Shown piece after piece: positions 43,810 through 53,464 of a stretch of 64,000 bases of DNA. Under the pieces are notes generated by a model. It was not told the origin of the DNA. It did no database searches and worked only from the letters and a program-made list of their open reading frames with translations. Origin of the DNA: Rubrivivax sp. (lineage in GTDB: Bacteria > Pseudomonadota > Gammaproteobacteria > Burkholderiales > Burkholderiaceae_C); assembly GCA_027487905.1 (NCBI GenBank), contig JAIYCR010000081.1, positions 1 through 64,000 on the forward strand, read 5' to 3'. Within the stretch, counting starts at the first letter, position 1, and each line of letters begins with the position of its first letter. A program made the position numbers and the translations under genes.

Positions 43810-44001
43810 GCGGGTGTCTCCAGTGGAGTTGAGGGTGTAGGAGCCTGATTCTCGGCGCCGCCTGCCGGTCCTTCCTTCGAATGCTCCGCATCCAGCGTTC
43901 AAGCGTTTCGCAGCGCGGGCGGTCATCACCCACGCCCACAATCAACGCCACGCCGCGTCCGGGCCGTCGGTCGCCGGCATTGCCCCTCGGAGTCCCATCG
44001 C

Positions 44002-44709
44002 ATGAACGACCCCCATGACGCCTCGCGCCGCACCGCCCTGCTGACCTTGGTGCTGGCCGCCGTGCCCACCTTCGCCTGGCGTGGCGTTGCCGCGGCCGGC
44101 TTCAGCGAGGGCGACGCGGCGCAGGCGGTGCGGGCGGCTCTCGAGCGCGGCAGCGCCGCCGCGGTCCAGCGGCTGGGCCGAAACGGCGGCTTCCTGGACA
44201 ACCCGTCGGTGCGCATTGCGCTGCCCCCCGCGCTGCAGGACGTGGCCAGGCTGGCCCGCCTGGCCGGCCAGCAGGCGCGGGTGGACGAACTCGTCGTGGC
44301 GATGAACCGGGCCGCCGAGGCAGCCGTGCCCGAGGGCCGCAGCGTGCTGGTGCAGGCCGTGCGTTCGATGAGCGTGGAAGATGCCCGGCAGATCGTCACC
44401 GGGGACGATCAATCCGTCACCCGCTACTTCGACCGCAAGACCCGCCAGCCGCTGACGCTGTCGTTCGCGCCGGTGGTGGCGCGTTCGATGCAGCGGGTGG
44501 CGCTGGCCGACAAGCTGGACGCGGTGGCCGGGCGTGCGGTGGCCACGGGCCTGGTCCGGCGCGAGGACGCCGACCTGAAGACCTGGGTGACGGGCAAGAC
44601 GCTGGACGGGCTGTATCGCCTGATCGGCGAGGAAGAGCGACGCATCCGCCAGGACCCGGTGGGCACGGGCAGTGCCCTGCTGTCACGGGTGTTCGGCTCG
44701 CTGCGCTGA
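44002..44709 (+). CDS. DUF4197 protein, exported
   Basis: A 235-residue protein. N-terminus has a twin-Arg-like SRRTALLTLVLAAVPTFAW signal. Mature part: helical, with FLDNPSVRIALPP, RSMSVEDARQIVTG and YFDRKTRQPL, ending VGTGSALLSRVFGSL; these are the DUF4197 conserved blocks. Function unknown. Monocistronic-looking, 8 bp or more before the cdd region. Confidence 0.88.
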   Translation: MNDPHDASRRTALLTLVLAAVPTFAWRGVAAAGFSEGDAAQAVRAALERGSAAAVQRLGRNGGFLDNPSVRIALPPALQDVARLARLAGQQARVDELVVAMNRAAEAAVPEGRSVLVQAVRSMSVEDARQIVTGDDQSVTRYFDRKTRQPLTLSFAPVVARSMQRVALADKLDAVAGRAVATGLVRREDADLKTWVTGKTLDGLYRLIGEEERRIRQDPVGTGSALLSRVFGSLR

Positions 44710-44762
44710 ACGCTGCCGTGCACCGCCCCAGCGCTCGAGAACTCCTGTCCAGACGCCCGCCC

Positions 44763-45236
44763 ATGCCCCATGCCCGTTCGATGAATTCCGCTGGCGATGC
44801 CGCTGTCGCGACCCCGGGCGACGATGCCCACCTACCGCCGCCCGCCGACCTGATCGACGCCGCCCGTGCCGTCCAGCAGCGCGCCTACGCGCCTTACTCG
44901 CGATTCAAGGTCGGCGCGGCGCTGCGGGCGAGCGACGGGCGCGTCTTCACCGGCGCCAATGTGGAGAACGCCTCCTACGGCCTGGGGCTCTGCGCCGAGC
45001 GCAGTGCGTTGGTGGCGGCCATCTCCGCCGGGGTGCCACCCCGGCGCTTCGCCCAGATGGTGGTGGTGGGCGACACCCCCGGGCCCATCGCACCCTGCGG
45101 CGCGTGCCGCCAGGTGATGCTCGAGCTCGGGGGTCCGCATCTGCCGGTCTGGCTGGCCAACCACGCCGGCGTGCACCGGCGCACCGACCCCGCTTCGCTG
45201 CTGCCCGACGCCTTCGACGCGCAGGACCTGGGCTGA
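44763..45236 (+). CDS. cdd: Cytidine deaminase
   Basis: A 157-residue zinc-dependent enzyme converting cytidine/deoxycytidine to uridine/deoxyuridine. AYAPYSRFKVGAALR, CAERSAL (catalytic Glu) and PCGACRQ (zinc cysteines) are all present. Tetrameric CDA type by length. ATG 44763 is the best start; GTG 44718 and ATG 44781 are alternatives. It fits nucleoside scavenging with the 5'-nucleotidase at 47850. Confidence 0.93.
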   Translation: MPHARSMNSAGDAAVATPGDDAHLPPPADLIDAARAVQQRAYAPYSRFKVGAALRASDGRVFTGANVENASYGLGLCAERSALVAAISAGVPPRRFAQMVVVGDTPGPIAPCGACRQVMLELGGPHLPVWLANHAGVHRRTDPASLLPDAFDAQDLG

Positions 45237-45427
45237 GCCGGCGTGCCCTGCGACCAGCGCGGCAGCCGCTCCCCCCACACAGCCCTGCACAACCCTGCAC
45301 ACCCCCCGACCTCCCGGCAAGGAGATGATCAGGCCCTGTTCCCGCCCGCATCCGACCGTTCGGGCAGAGCCCCGACCTGGCCCCGACCGGGTCACGTTCC
45401 GGCCACCCCTGGCCTACAGCGCGCCCC

Positions 45428-47830
45428 ATGAAGACTGATTCCCCCTGCAAGCTGCCCGTGACCGACCGAAGGGCCACCCCCGCCGTGCGCTCGCCCATCG
45501 CCTGGCGCATCGGCCTCGTCGCCTGGGGGCTGGGCGCGGGTGCCGCGGTCGCGCAGCCCCAGGAAGCGACGCCCGCGCCACCGCCCGCCGCAGCCAATCC
45601 TGCGCCTGTGGCGGAACCGGGCACCCCGGTCGCGCCCGCCACGCCGGTGGCACCCCGGGCTCCCGCCCCGGCGGCGGCTGCACCCTCCGCGGCCCCCGTG
45701 CCGCCAGGCACGCCGCTGCTGCCCCGGGTGCAGATCCAGGGCGGACGGCTCACCGACACCGAGGAACGTCGCCAGTCCACCGCGGCGCGCATCGTCATCG
45801 GCCGGGAGGAAATCGACCGCTTCGGGGACAGCACCCTGGGCGAAGTGCTGCGCCGCCTGCCCGGCATCACCGTGCCGGGGCCGGCCGGGCGGGGCGGTGC
45901 GCCGCGCATGCGTGGGCTGGGCGGCGGCTACACGCAGTTCCTCATCGACGGCCAGCGCGCGCCCGTGGGCTTCAGCATCGAGCAGATCACGCCCGAACAG
46001 GTGGAGCGCATCGAGATCATCCGCGCGCCCACCGCGGAAACCGGCGCCCGGGCCATCGGCGGCACCATCAACATCATCACCCGCGAGGGTTTCCGGGTTC
46101 GGCTGAACGACCTCCGGCTGGGCGTGGAGACGCAGCGCGGTCGCAGCTCGCCCAATTTGGGCTGGACCTGGAACCAGCCGATGGAGAACCTGATCGCCAA
46201 TGTGTCGGCGTCGGTCTTCCAGCGCCGGCAGCTCTTCAGCAGCCGCACCGTCACCACCGACGAGGACCTGGGCACCGGCCTGGTCGTGCGAGAACAGTTC
46301 GCGACCAGCCGCAACGAGGAAGTGCGCAACGGGCTGAACCTCACCTCGCGCCTGCAGTGGCGGCGCGAGAACGGCAACTTGCTGGTGCTCAGCCCTTCGC
46401 TCTTCCACATCCAGGGCACCAACGACCGCCGCTTCACGCTCGACCAATCGCTGGGAACGGACCCGGCGCCTTACTCGACCGCCTTGTCCGAACAGCGCAA
46501 CCGCTTCACCAACGCCCGGCTGAACGGGCAGTGGCGCCAGCGCTTCGACGATGGCCTGCGGGCCGAGCTGAGCGGCGGGGCGGGCAGCTGGACGGCGCGC
46601 TTCGGCACGCTGCGCAACGAGTTCGACCCGGCCGGCCAGCGCCTGCGCACCTTCGACGACGAGGGCCGCGTGGATGAGCAGACCCTCAACCTGACCGGCA
46701 AGCTGTCCAAGCTCGTCGATGGCAACCACAGCCTGGTCTTCGGCTCCGAGGTGGAGACCTCGCGGCGCGAGGAGGACCGCACCACGCTGCAGGACGGCGC
46801 GCCCATCCTCACCGAGTTCGGCGACCAGCTCACCGCGTCCAGCCTGCGCTTCGCGCTGTATGGCCAGAACGAGTGGGAGATCTCGCCGAACTGGTCGGCC
46901 TATGCGGGGCTGCGCTGGGAGGGCATCACCACCCGCGGCACGGCACCCGACGGCAGCCAGCCCGAAAACCGCAGCAGCGTGACCACCCCGCTGCTGCATG
47001 CGCTGTGGAAGCCGGTGGCGGGCGGGCGCGACCAGGTGCGTTTCAGCCTCACGCGCAGCTACCGCTCCCCCACGCTGCAGAACCTGGTGTCGCGGCCGAG
47101 CCTTTCGGCCCGCTTTCCGGTGCTGGGCCCGAACGACCCCACCAGCCCGGACCGGGCCGGCAACGCCAGCCTCCGCCCGGAGCTGGCCACCGGACTGGAC
47201 GTGGCGCTGGAGCGCTATCTGCCCGACGGTGGCGTGCTCAGCGCCAGCCTCTTCCACCGGCGGCTGAAGGACTACATCCGCAACGTCACCAGCCTGGAGA
47301 CGGTGAGCTGGAGCCCGGTGCCGCGCTATGTCGTACGACCGCAGAACATCGGCGGTGCCACCACGCAGGGCATCGAGCTGGAAGCCAAGTTCCGGCTCGA
47401 CCAATGGGTCAGTGGTGCGCCCCGCACCGAGATGCGCACCAACCTGAGCCTCTACCGCTCCCGCATCGACCAGGTGCCGGGCCCGGACAACCGGCTGTCC
47501 GGCCAGCCACCCGGCACGCTGAACATCGGCGCCGACCACCGCTTCCGCGGCACGCCGCTGTCCGCCGGCACCACCTTCGGCTGGACGCCCGGCTACGCGG
47601 CGCGGGCCTCGGCCGGCCAGTTCAGCGAGGTCGGCGTGCGACGCCAGTGGGACGCCTACGCGCTGTGGAGCTTCAACCCGAATGCGCAGCTGCGCGTGTC
47701 GGCCACCAACCTGCTGCCCCGCGACGACCTGGGCGTGGACGCCATCGACTCCATTGCCGTGCGGGAGATCGCCCGATCGGTCTCCGACACGGCGACCACC
47801 TGGCAGCTGAGGCTGGAGTTCAAGCTGTGA
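45428..47830 (+). CDS. TonB-dependent outer-membrane receptor
   Basis: An 800-residue receptor. Signal peptide ends GAGAAVAQPQ; an unusual Pro/Ala-rich stretch (about 45-95) follows, before a plug domain (RIVIGREEIDRFGDSTLGEV, LRRLPGITVPGP, IEIIRAPTAETGARAIGG) and a 22-strand-type barrel. C-terminus WQLRLEFKL. No ligand motif identified. Downstream convergent gene is a 5'-nucleotidase. No clear Fur box seen upstream (45237-45427). Confidence 0.92.
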   Translation: MKTDSPCKLPVTDRRATPAVRSPIAWRIGLVAWGLGAGAAVAQPQEATPAPPPAAANPAPVAEPGTPVAPATPVAPRAPAPAAAAPSAAPVPPGTPLLPRVQIQGGRLTDTEERRQSTAARIVIGREEIDRFGDSTLGEVLRRLPGITVPGPAGRGGAPRMRGLGGGYTQFLIDGQRAPVGFSIEQITPEQVERIEIIRAPTAETGARAIGGTINIITREGFRVRLNDLRLGVETQRGRSSPNLGWTWNQPMENLIANVSASVFQRRQLFSSRTVTTDEDLGTGLVVREQFATSRNEEVRNGLNLTSRLQWRRENGNLLVLSPSLFHIQGTNDRRFTLDQSLGTDPAPYSTALSEQRNRFTNARLNGQWRQRFDDGLRAELSGGAGSWTARFGTLRNEFDPAGQRLRTFDDEGRVDEQTLNLTGKLSKLVDGNHSLVFGSEVETSRREEDRTTLQDGAPILTEFGDQLTASSLRFALYGQNEWEISPNWSAYAGLRWEGITTRGTAPDGSQPENRSSVTTPLLHALWKPVAGGRDQVRFSLTRSYRSPTLQNLVSRPSLSARFPVLGPNDPTSPDRAGNASLRPELATGLDVALERYLPDGGVLSASLFHRRLKDYIRNVTSLETVSWSPVPRYVVRPQNIGGATTQGIELEAKFRLDQWVSGAPRTEMRTNLSLYRSRIDQVPGPDNRLSGQPPGTLNIGADHRFRGTPLSAGTTFGWTPGYAARASAGQFSEVGVRRQWDAYALWSFNPNAQLRVSATNLLPRDDLGVDAIDSIAVREIARSVSDTATTWQLRLEFKL

Positions 47831-47849
47831 AGCGCATCGGGCGGGCAGA

Positions 47850-49703
47850 TCAGCGCCTCAGGATCCGGACGTCCCGCGGCACCGGCACCGGCAGCGCCGA
47901 CGCCTGCAGGTAGCGGCTGAGCGCCTCCAGGTCGAGCGGGCCGCCGGTTCGCTCCTGGCCTTCGGCGAGAACGCTGAAGCCGTCGCCGCCCTCGGCCAGG
48001 AAGCTGTTGACCACCACCCGGATGCGGTCGCCGTCCTGGACGGGCCGCCCTTGAAGCTCCAGGCCGCTCACGCGCTGGCCCGCAGACGCCGCGGCCTGCC
48101 AGTGGTAGCGCAGACCCGCGCTCGGCTGCAGCAGGCGCGCCCGCTCGGCGTTCACCCCCCGGGCCTGCTGTTCCAGCAGGGACTTGAGCTGTGCGCCGCT
48201 GAGCGTCATCACCACCAGGCTGTTGCCGAAGGGCTGGATGGCGAAGGCATCGCCGAAGCTCAGGTCGCAGGGGGCCGGGCTGCAGGGGAAGTCGCCCCGG
48301 ATGCCGCCCGGGTTCATGAAGGCGACCTGCGCGCCGCCCTGACCGGGTGCGCGGGTCGCGGCCAGCTGGGCGTCGGCGATCAGGCGTCCCGCGGGGTGGT
48401 CGCCCGCGCTGTCCGCCTCCACCCGACGGGTGATGGGCGCTTCCAGGCGGCCGATGGGCATCCGCGCGCGGGGAGCCGCCCGCTGCACTGCAGCGTCCAC
48501 CAGCGTCTGTACGGCAGGGTCCGGCTGGGCGGCGGGATAGACCGCCAGCACCTCGGGCGGGTTGGACGGACTGACCACCGGCAGGTTGAGCACGCTGCTG
48601 CGCGCCAGGTCGGCACGGCCGCTGGTCGGGTCGATCGCCAGGTCCACCCGGGCCAGCGCGCGGCCGAAGGCGGCCGACTGCACGACGATGCGTCCGTTCT
48701 GGCCGCCCATGCGACAGGCGTAGGCCTGGTGCGAGTGGCCGGAGAACACCACCGCATAGTCGGCATCCAGTCGTCGCTCGATGTCGAAGATCCGACCCCG
48801 TGCACCGGGGCAGGAAGGGTCGTTCCAGCCACCGCGGGTCTCGCCGCCTTCGTGCACCACCGCGACCAGGGTCCGCACGCCCTGGGCCCGCAGTTCACGT
48901 GCGTAGCGGTTCAGGGTCTGCGCCTCGTCGAGGAAGCGCAGACCCGCCACGCCCGACGGGCTGACCATGCTGGGGGTGTTGCGGGTGACCACGCCGACGA
49001 AAGCCACGGGGACGCCGCCGAAACGGTGGATGGCATAGGCCGGCAGCACCGGCTCGCCATCGGCGCGCACGACGTTGGCGGCCAGGAAGCCGCGGCCGGG
49101 GCCGTCGTCGAAGCGCGCCCCGGTGAAGGGCCGCGACGGGTCTGCACAGGATTCACCCGTCATCGACCGCGATCCGGCGGGCGCGGGCGGCGCACACCCT
49201 CCGCGAACCAGGCGGAGCAGCTCATCGAGGCCGCCGTCGAACTCGTGGTTGCCCACCGCGTTGATCGACAGGCCCAGGGCGTTCATCACCTCGATCGTCG
49301 GCTCGTCACGCAGCAGGGAGGATGCGAGCGGGGAGGCGCCCACCAGGTCGCCGGCGGACAGCACCAGGCTGAACGCAGCCGCGGAACGCTCCGAGCGGAT
49401 CAGGCCCGCCAGCAGCGCCGCGCCCCCGGTGGCCACGCGAAGCGTGCGCCCCGGCGTTGCAGGGTCGGGCAGGTTCAGGCTGTTGCTGCCGGTTTCCAGG
49501 TGGCCGTGGAAATCATTGAGGCCCAGCAGGCGAACGGTGACGGGCGCCGCGGCGGCCGCGCCCCCCGCTGGACTTCCGGCGCCGGCATCGCTCCCCGGGG
49601 GCGCCGCACAGCCCCAGCCCAGCACGGCGGCCAGCAGCGTGGCGGCGATGGCGCGCAGGGCGCCCGACCGGGCCGGGATCAGATTCAGGGCAGGCAGCTT
49701 CAT
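47850..49703 (-). CDS. 5'-nucleotidase/UshA-type metallophosphatase
   Basis: A 617-residue exported enzyme that hydrolyses nucleotides in the periplasm or at the surface. N-terminal hydrophobic segment with WGC-AAPP (lipobox-like but imperfect). Metal-binding motifs: LNDFHGHLET, GNHEFDGGLDEL and FSGHSHQAY. The C-terminal 5'-nucleotidase domain has NPGGIRGDFP and FGNSLVVMTLSG. The mature enzyme has an unusual Ala/Gly linker after the signal. Convergent to the TonB receptor gene (19 bp gap). Confidence 0.93.
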   Translation of the reverse strand: MKLPALNLIPARSGALRAIAATLLAAVLGWGCAAPPGSDAGAGSPAGGAAAAAPVTVRLLGLNDFHGHLETGSNSLNLPDPATPGRTLRVATGGAALLAGLIRSERSAAAFSLVLSAGDLVGASPLASSLLRDEPTIEVMNALGLSINAVGNHEFDGGLDELLRLVRGGCAPPAPAGSRSMTGESCADPSRPFTGARFDDGPGRGFLAANVVRADGEPVLPAYAIHRFGGVPVAFVGVVTRNTPSMVSPSGVAGLRFLDEAQTLNRYARELRAQGVRTLVAVVHEGGETRGGWNDPSCPGARGRIFDIERRLDADYAVVFSGHSHQAYACRMGGQNGRIVVQSAAFGRALARVDLAIDPTSGRADLARSSVLNLPVVSPSNPPEVLAVYPAAQPDPAVQTLVDAAVQRAAPRARMPIGRLEAPITRRVEADSAGDHPAGRLIADAQLAATRAPGQGGAQVAFMNPGGIRGDFPCSPAPCDLSFGDAFAIQPFGNSLVVMTLSGAQLKSLLEQQARGVNAERARLLQPSAGLRYHWQAAASAGQRVSGLELQGRPVQDGDRIRVVVNSFLAEGGDGFSVLAEGQERTGGPLDLEALSRYLQASALPVPVPRDVRILRR

Positions 49704-49825
49704 CGCGGGCAGTCAGGGTCGCTCATGGACAGGAGTGTCAGGGTCGCCGCTGGCCCCCACAATCGGTGGCTTGCAGTTCCCCGTGGTCCGGGTCTTGCCC
49801 CTGAAGGACGACGCGGGAGAACGGC

Positions 49826-50602
49826 TTGACCATCACACGCAATGGGTGGCGCGCGGCAGAACTGCTGCGGGCCTGCGACCCGCTGGTCGGCCACGCCGGC
49901 TACCGCACGCGGGAGCAGGAGATCGCCATCCCGGGAACCCCGGGTCTGCGCATCCGCGCGCTGCACGACCGCAACCAGTTCCATGATCCGCAGGGTCTGG
50001 CGGCCGCCCTGGGCATCGCCGACGCCGCCTGGCCGCTGTTCGGCTGGCCCTGGGCCTCCGGGATCGAACTGGCCACCCAGGTGGCCGCGCGTCGCCCGGT
50101 CGCGGGCGAGCGCATGCTGGAGGTGGGCTGCGGGCTGGCGCTGGCCAGCCTCACCGCGCACCGGCTCGGTCGCGATGTCACCGCCAGCGACCTGCACCCG
50201 CTCACCGCGCGCTTCCTGGCCCGCAACCTGCGCCTGAACGCGCTCGGGCCGATGAAGTACCGGCAGGGCCGCTGGCAGGACCCGATGCAGTGCGGGCCGG
50301 CTGCGGCTCCGGGCCCCGCGGCCGATTCCAGGCGCCGCGTGCGCGGCCGCTTCGCCTTCGTCGTGGGCAGCGACGTGCTGTACGAACGCGACGCCGCACA
50401 CGACCTCGCGGCCTTCGTGCTGGGGCACGCCGCGCCGCTGGCGGAAGTCTGGATCGTCGACCCCGACCGGGGCAACCGATCGGTGTTCCGGCGTCGCCTG
50501 CAGGCCGAGGGCTTCGTGCTCAGCGAGCATCGCCTGGACCGGCTCCAGCAGGCTGGACGGCCGGGCTACAAGGGGCGGCTGATGCGATTCGTGCGGGCGT
50601 GA
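49826..50602 (+). CDS. SAM-dependent methyltransferase (class I)
   Basis: A 258-residue protein starting at TTG 49826 (gggag 8 bp upstream). N-terminal part binds substrate; the SAM motif is MLEVGCGLALASLTAHRLG, then ASDLHP and a VVGSDVLYE segment typical of METTL21-like/nicotinamide-type lysine methyltransferases. Short Ala/Pro insertion near residue 160. Divergent from the nucleotidase, convergent to PhoD. Target unknown. Confidence 0.85.
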   Translation: MTITRNGWRAAELLRACDPLVGHAGYRTREQEIAIPGTPGLRIRALHDRNQFHDPQGLAAALGIADAAWPLFGWPWASGIELATQVAARRPVAGERMLEVGCGLALASLTAHRLGRDVTASDLHPLTARFLARNLRLNALGPMKYRQGRWQDPMQCGPAAAPGPAADSRRRVRGRFAFVVGSDVLYERDAAHDLAAFVLGHAAPLAEVWIVDPDRGNRSVFRRRLQAEGFVLSEHRLDRLQQAGRPGYKGRLMRFVRA

Positions 50603-50635
50603 GCCGCCCGGCGGCGCAGCGCGCACCCGAATCGC

Positions 50636-52378
50636 TCAGACGGCCACGACGCGCCGGCCAGTGGCGCCCGGCAGCACGCGCAGCGGCCGGTCGGTGCTGG
50701 CCGCGTAGGTGCGGCTTGTCACCGTGTTGACGTAGACCCAGTCGGCCCGGCACTGGCTGGCATCGGCGGTGATCAGCAGATAGCCGCGGCGCGCGGTGTC
50801 GCAGTACTCCAGCGGTCCGATGAGCTGGGTGAGCGAGGCCGCCAGCGTGGCGGGGTTGTCCGGGAAGATGGACTCGAAGCCCGGCGATGTGACCGAGGAG
50901 GTCGCGAACTCCACGCCCACCCGGTTGCCCGCCGCATCCAGCAGGTCGCTGGCCCAGGCGTTGTGGGTGTCGCCCGCCAGCACGACGAGGTTCTTGTTCA
51001 GGCTGCGGGCGGTGCCCAGCACGGTTTCGCGCGCCGCTGCATAGCCGTCCCAGGCGTCCAGGTTGTAGGGGATGGCCGGCTGGGCCAGGATGGCGCGCTC
51101 GCCTGCGGTGAGGCTGGCCGGGTTGGTGGCAGCCTTGGTGGCGATGGCGCTGTAGGCTGCAACGCTGACCCCGGTACCGGGGTTCAGCGCCTCGAAGAGG
51201 ATGGGCGCCGGAATGTTCATCCGGCCCATCAGCACCTGCTGCCCCAGCACCTGCCAGGTGGCGGTCGAAGCCGTCAGGCGCTGCTGCAGCCGCTGGGTCT
51301 GTCCCGCCCCCAGCAGCTGGCGGGAGGGGTTGGCCACCGCCGCGGTGAGGCCGGCGGCATTGAAGCCGCTGCTGCCGAAGAAGGCGGCGTAGTCGAGCTG
51401 CTGGTCGCGTCCGGCGACCCGCGTGTCCAGCATGTGCAGCGACAGCAGGTTGCCGAAGTCGAAGCTGCGATCGATCTGCAGCAGGTCGGCGCCGCTGCGC
51501 ACCGGCATCCATTCGTGCCACACCTGCGAGGCCGTAGCCCGGCGGGTCGCCCAAGGCCCTTCGGTGGCGGGCTGGTGGTTCTCGGCGCCATCGCGCCAGG
51601 CGTCGTTGGTGAACTCGTGGTCGTCCCACACCGCGATCATCGGGGCCGCGGCATGCAGCGCCTGCAGGTCGGCGTCGCTTCGATACTGCGCATAGCGCCG
51701 GCGATAGTCCGCCAGGCTCAGGATCTCGTTGGCCGGATCGCTCAGCCGACCCAGTGCCTGCGCCGTGGCGCTGGCGTATCCCCCTTGCGCGTACTCGTAG
51801 ATGTAGTCGCCCAGGTGAACGGTGGCGTCCAGGTCGTCGCGCCGGGCCGCCTCCGCATAGACGTTGAAGTAGCCGGCCGGGTAGTTCGAGCAGCTGAACA
51901 CCGCCAGCCGCACCTGGCTGACGCTGCCGGTGGGCAGCGTCCGGGTGCGCCCCACCGGCGACACCTGAGCGCCCACCGCGAAGCGGTAGAAGTAGCGGGT
52001 GCCGGGCTGCAGGCCGGCCGCGTCGACCTTGACCGTCCAGTCGCGGCTGGCCTCGGCCCGGGCCTCCCCGCTGGCCACCACAGTGGCGAAGGCCGCGTCG
52101 CTGGCCACGGTCCAGCGAACCGTCACCGGCTCGGTGGCCACCGTGCTCAGCCGCGTCCACAGGATCACCCGGTCGGCCAGTGGGTCGCCGCTGGCCACGC
52201 CGTGGTTGTAGGCCACCGAGGGCACCGCCGGGTCGTCGCTGCCGCCACCGCAGGCCGCAAGGCCGGTGGCAAGTCCCGCGGCGGCCAGGCCCCGGATGAA
52301 GCTGCGGCGGCCGGTGCCGATCTCTGCCAGGGGCTGTGCGCCCGCCAGGGCGGGCTGGGGCCGGATGTCGTGGGTCAT
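50636..52378 (-). CDS. phoD: PhoD-type alkaline phosphatase/phosphodiesterase, Tat-exported
   Basis: A 580-residue enzyme. Twin-arginine signal GRRSFIRGL (residues 23-31) followed by a lipobox-like LAACGGG (Cys 43), so probably exported folded and maybe lipid-anchored. An N-terminal Ig-like domain (HGVASGDPLADRVILWTRL) precedes the PhoD metallophosphatase domain with CSNYP, HLGDYIYEY, WDDHEFTND and LAGDTHNAW, the metal-binding motifs of the Fe/Ca PhoD family. Scavenges phosphate from mono- and diesters. Upstream sites are described separately. Confidence 0.94.
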   Translation of the reverse strand: MTHDIRPQPALAGAQPLAEIGTGRRSFIRGLAAAGLATGLAACGGGSDDPAVPSVAYNHGVASGDPLADRVILWTRLSTVATEPVTVRWTVASDAAFATVVASGEARAEASRDWTVKVDAAGLQPGTRYFYRFAVGAQVSPVGRTRTLPTGSVSQVRLAVFSCSNYPAGYFNVYAEAARRDDLDATVHLGDYIYEYAQGGYASATAQALGRLSDPANEILSLADYRRRYAQYRSDADLQALHAAAPMIAVWDDHEFTNDAWRDGAENHQPATEGPWATRRATASQVWHEWMPVRSGADLLQIDRSFDFGNLLSLHMLDTRVAGRDQQLDYAAFFGSSGFNAAGLTAAVANPSRQLLGAGQTQRLQQRLTASTATWQVLGQQVLMGRMNIPAPILFEALNPGTGVSVAAYSAIATKAATNPASLTAGERAILAQPAIPYNLDAWDGYAAARETVLGTARSLNKNLVVLAGDTHNAWASDLLDAAGNRVGVEFATSSVTSPGFESIFPDNPATLAASLTQLIGPLEYCDTARRGYLLITADASQCRADWVYVNTVTSRTYAASTDRPLRVLPGATGRRVVAV

Positions 52379-52419
52379 GTCGTCGCTTCTGGAGTGAAGC
52401 TGCAGGCTAGGTGGCGCGC

Positions 52420-52443
52420 GTGAAGCCGCGGTGACCGATCGGT
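52420..52443 (-). promoter_or_regulatory. Possible Pho box and overlapping palindrome before phoD
   Basis: On the coding strand, 42-59 bp before ATG, two 7-mers CGGTCAC and GCTTCAC are spaced exactly 4 bp, as in Pho boxes; the first matches CTGTCAC at 6 of 7 positions, the second at only 4. A perfect palindrome accgatcggt (52434-52443) overlaps the upstream end. Assignment to PhoB is tentative. Confidence 0.35.
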
Positions 52444-52444
52444 G

Positions 52445-53464
52445 TCAATGCGCCCGTGCGGGGTCGCCCAGCGGGCCGGCCGGACCGCCAGGCAGCAGCA
52501 GCCTCTGGCCCATCCGCAGGCGATGGCCGGCCATCAGGCCGGGGCACAGCGCATAGCCCGGGGGCGCCACCACGATGATGGTCGAGCCGTGCTGGAACCA
52601 CCCCAGCTCCTCGCCGCGGCGCACCGGACGGTCCATCCGGTGGTGGGCCGGTCCGCGCTGGCCGGCTCGCATCAGTTCGGGCACGCCATGCACGCGCAGG
52701 CCCGACACGCCCACGGCTGCGACCGGAACCAGGGTCATCGGGCCCCCGGCGGGTTGCAGGCGCAGCCGGATGGCAGCACGTTCATTGCGGCAGAAGAGCG
52801 CCTGCACCCGCCGCAGCGCGATCGGGTTCACGTTCCAGGTGTCGCCGTCCAGGTGGTGCAGGTCCAGCACGGTGGCGTCATGCGGCGCGTGGAAGCGGTG
52901 GTACATCGCCGAGGTCAGCCGGATCGTCAGGTAGGCACAGCCCTCGGCCGCCTCTGCCGCCTGGCGACATCCCAGCAGATCGACCAGCGAATAGGGCATG
53001 CCCTTGGCCTGCAGCATCTGGCCGCGGGCGATGTGGCCGTGGGCACCGAGGATGCCGTCGCTGGGGCTGAGCAGCGCGGCGGTGTCGGGGTCGAGCGGGC
53101 GGGCACCGTCGCGCAGCTCGCGGGTGAAGCAGTCCTGCAGGGAATCGAATCGGGTCTTCTTCGCGTCGCTCAGGTCCAGGTCGCTGCACAGGCGCCACAC
53201 GGCGATGGAGACATCGCGCACCAGCGGCTGCCGCAAGGTGCTGAACCAGCCCAGCGCGCGCGACAGCGCGATGCGGGGCACGCGGTTGGTGAGCAGGAAG
53301 TTCAGGTCTTCCTGCAGCAGCAGTCGGTCGCGCCAGGCCCGCCAGCCGGTGGCGGGAACCGACGGCAGCGCGGCGAAGTCGCTGGCCGGCGCCGCCACTG
53401 TCACAGGCGATTCAAGGCCACGCTCTACAAGCGGGGTTGGCGAACTCGAAGGACCAGGCGACAT
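52445..53464 (-). CDS. psd: Phosphatidylserine decarboxylase proenzyme
   Basis: A 339-residue enzyme making phosphatidylethanolamine from phosphatidylserine; pyruvoyl-dependent. It has FTRELRDGARPL, the YHRFHAPHDATV motif and the self-cleavage site in FQHGSTIIVV (usually LGST; the Gly-Ser-Thr is intact and Ser becomes pyruvoyl). The sequence after it (PPGYALCPGLMAGHRL) is slightly longer than usual. ATG 53464 overlaps the divergent aminotransferase ATG; no strong ribosome-binding site is visible. Confidence 0.92.
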   Translation of the reverse strand: MSPGPSSSPTPLVERGLESPVTVAAPASDFAALPSVPATGWRAWRDRLLLQEDLNFLLTNRVPRIALSRALGWFSTLRQPLVRDVSIAVWRLCSDLDLSDAKKTRFDSLQDCFTRELRDGARPLDPDTAALLSPSDGILGAHGHIARGQMLQAKGMPYSLVDLLGCRQAAEAAEGCAYLTIRLTSAMYHRFHAPHDATVLDLHHLDGDTWNVNPIALRRVQALFCRNERAAIRLRLQPAGGPMTLVPVAAVGVSGLRVHGVPELMRAGQRGPAHHRMDRPVRRGEELGWFQHGSTIIVVAPPGYALCPGLMAGHRLRMGQRLLLPGGPAGPLGDPARAH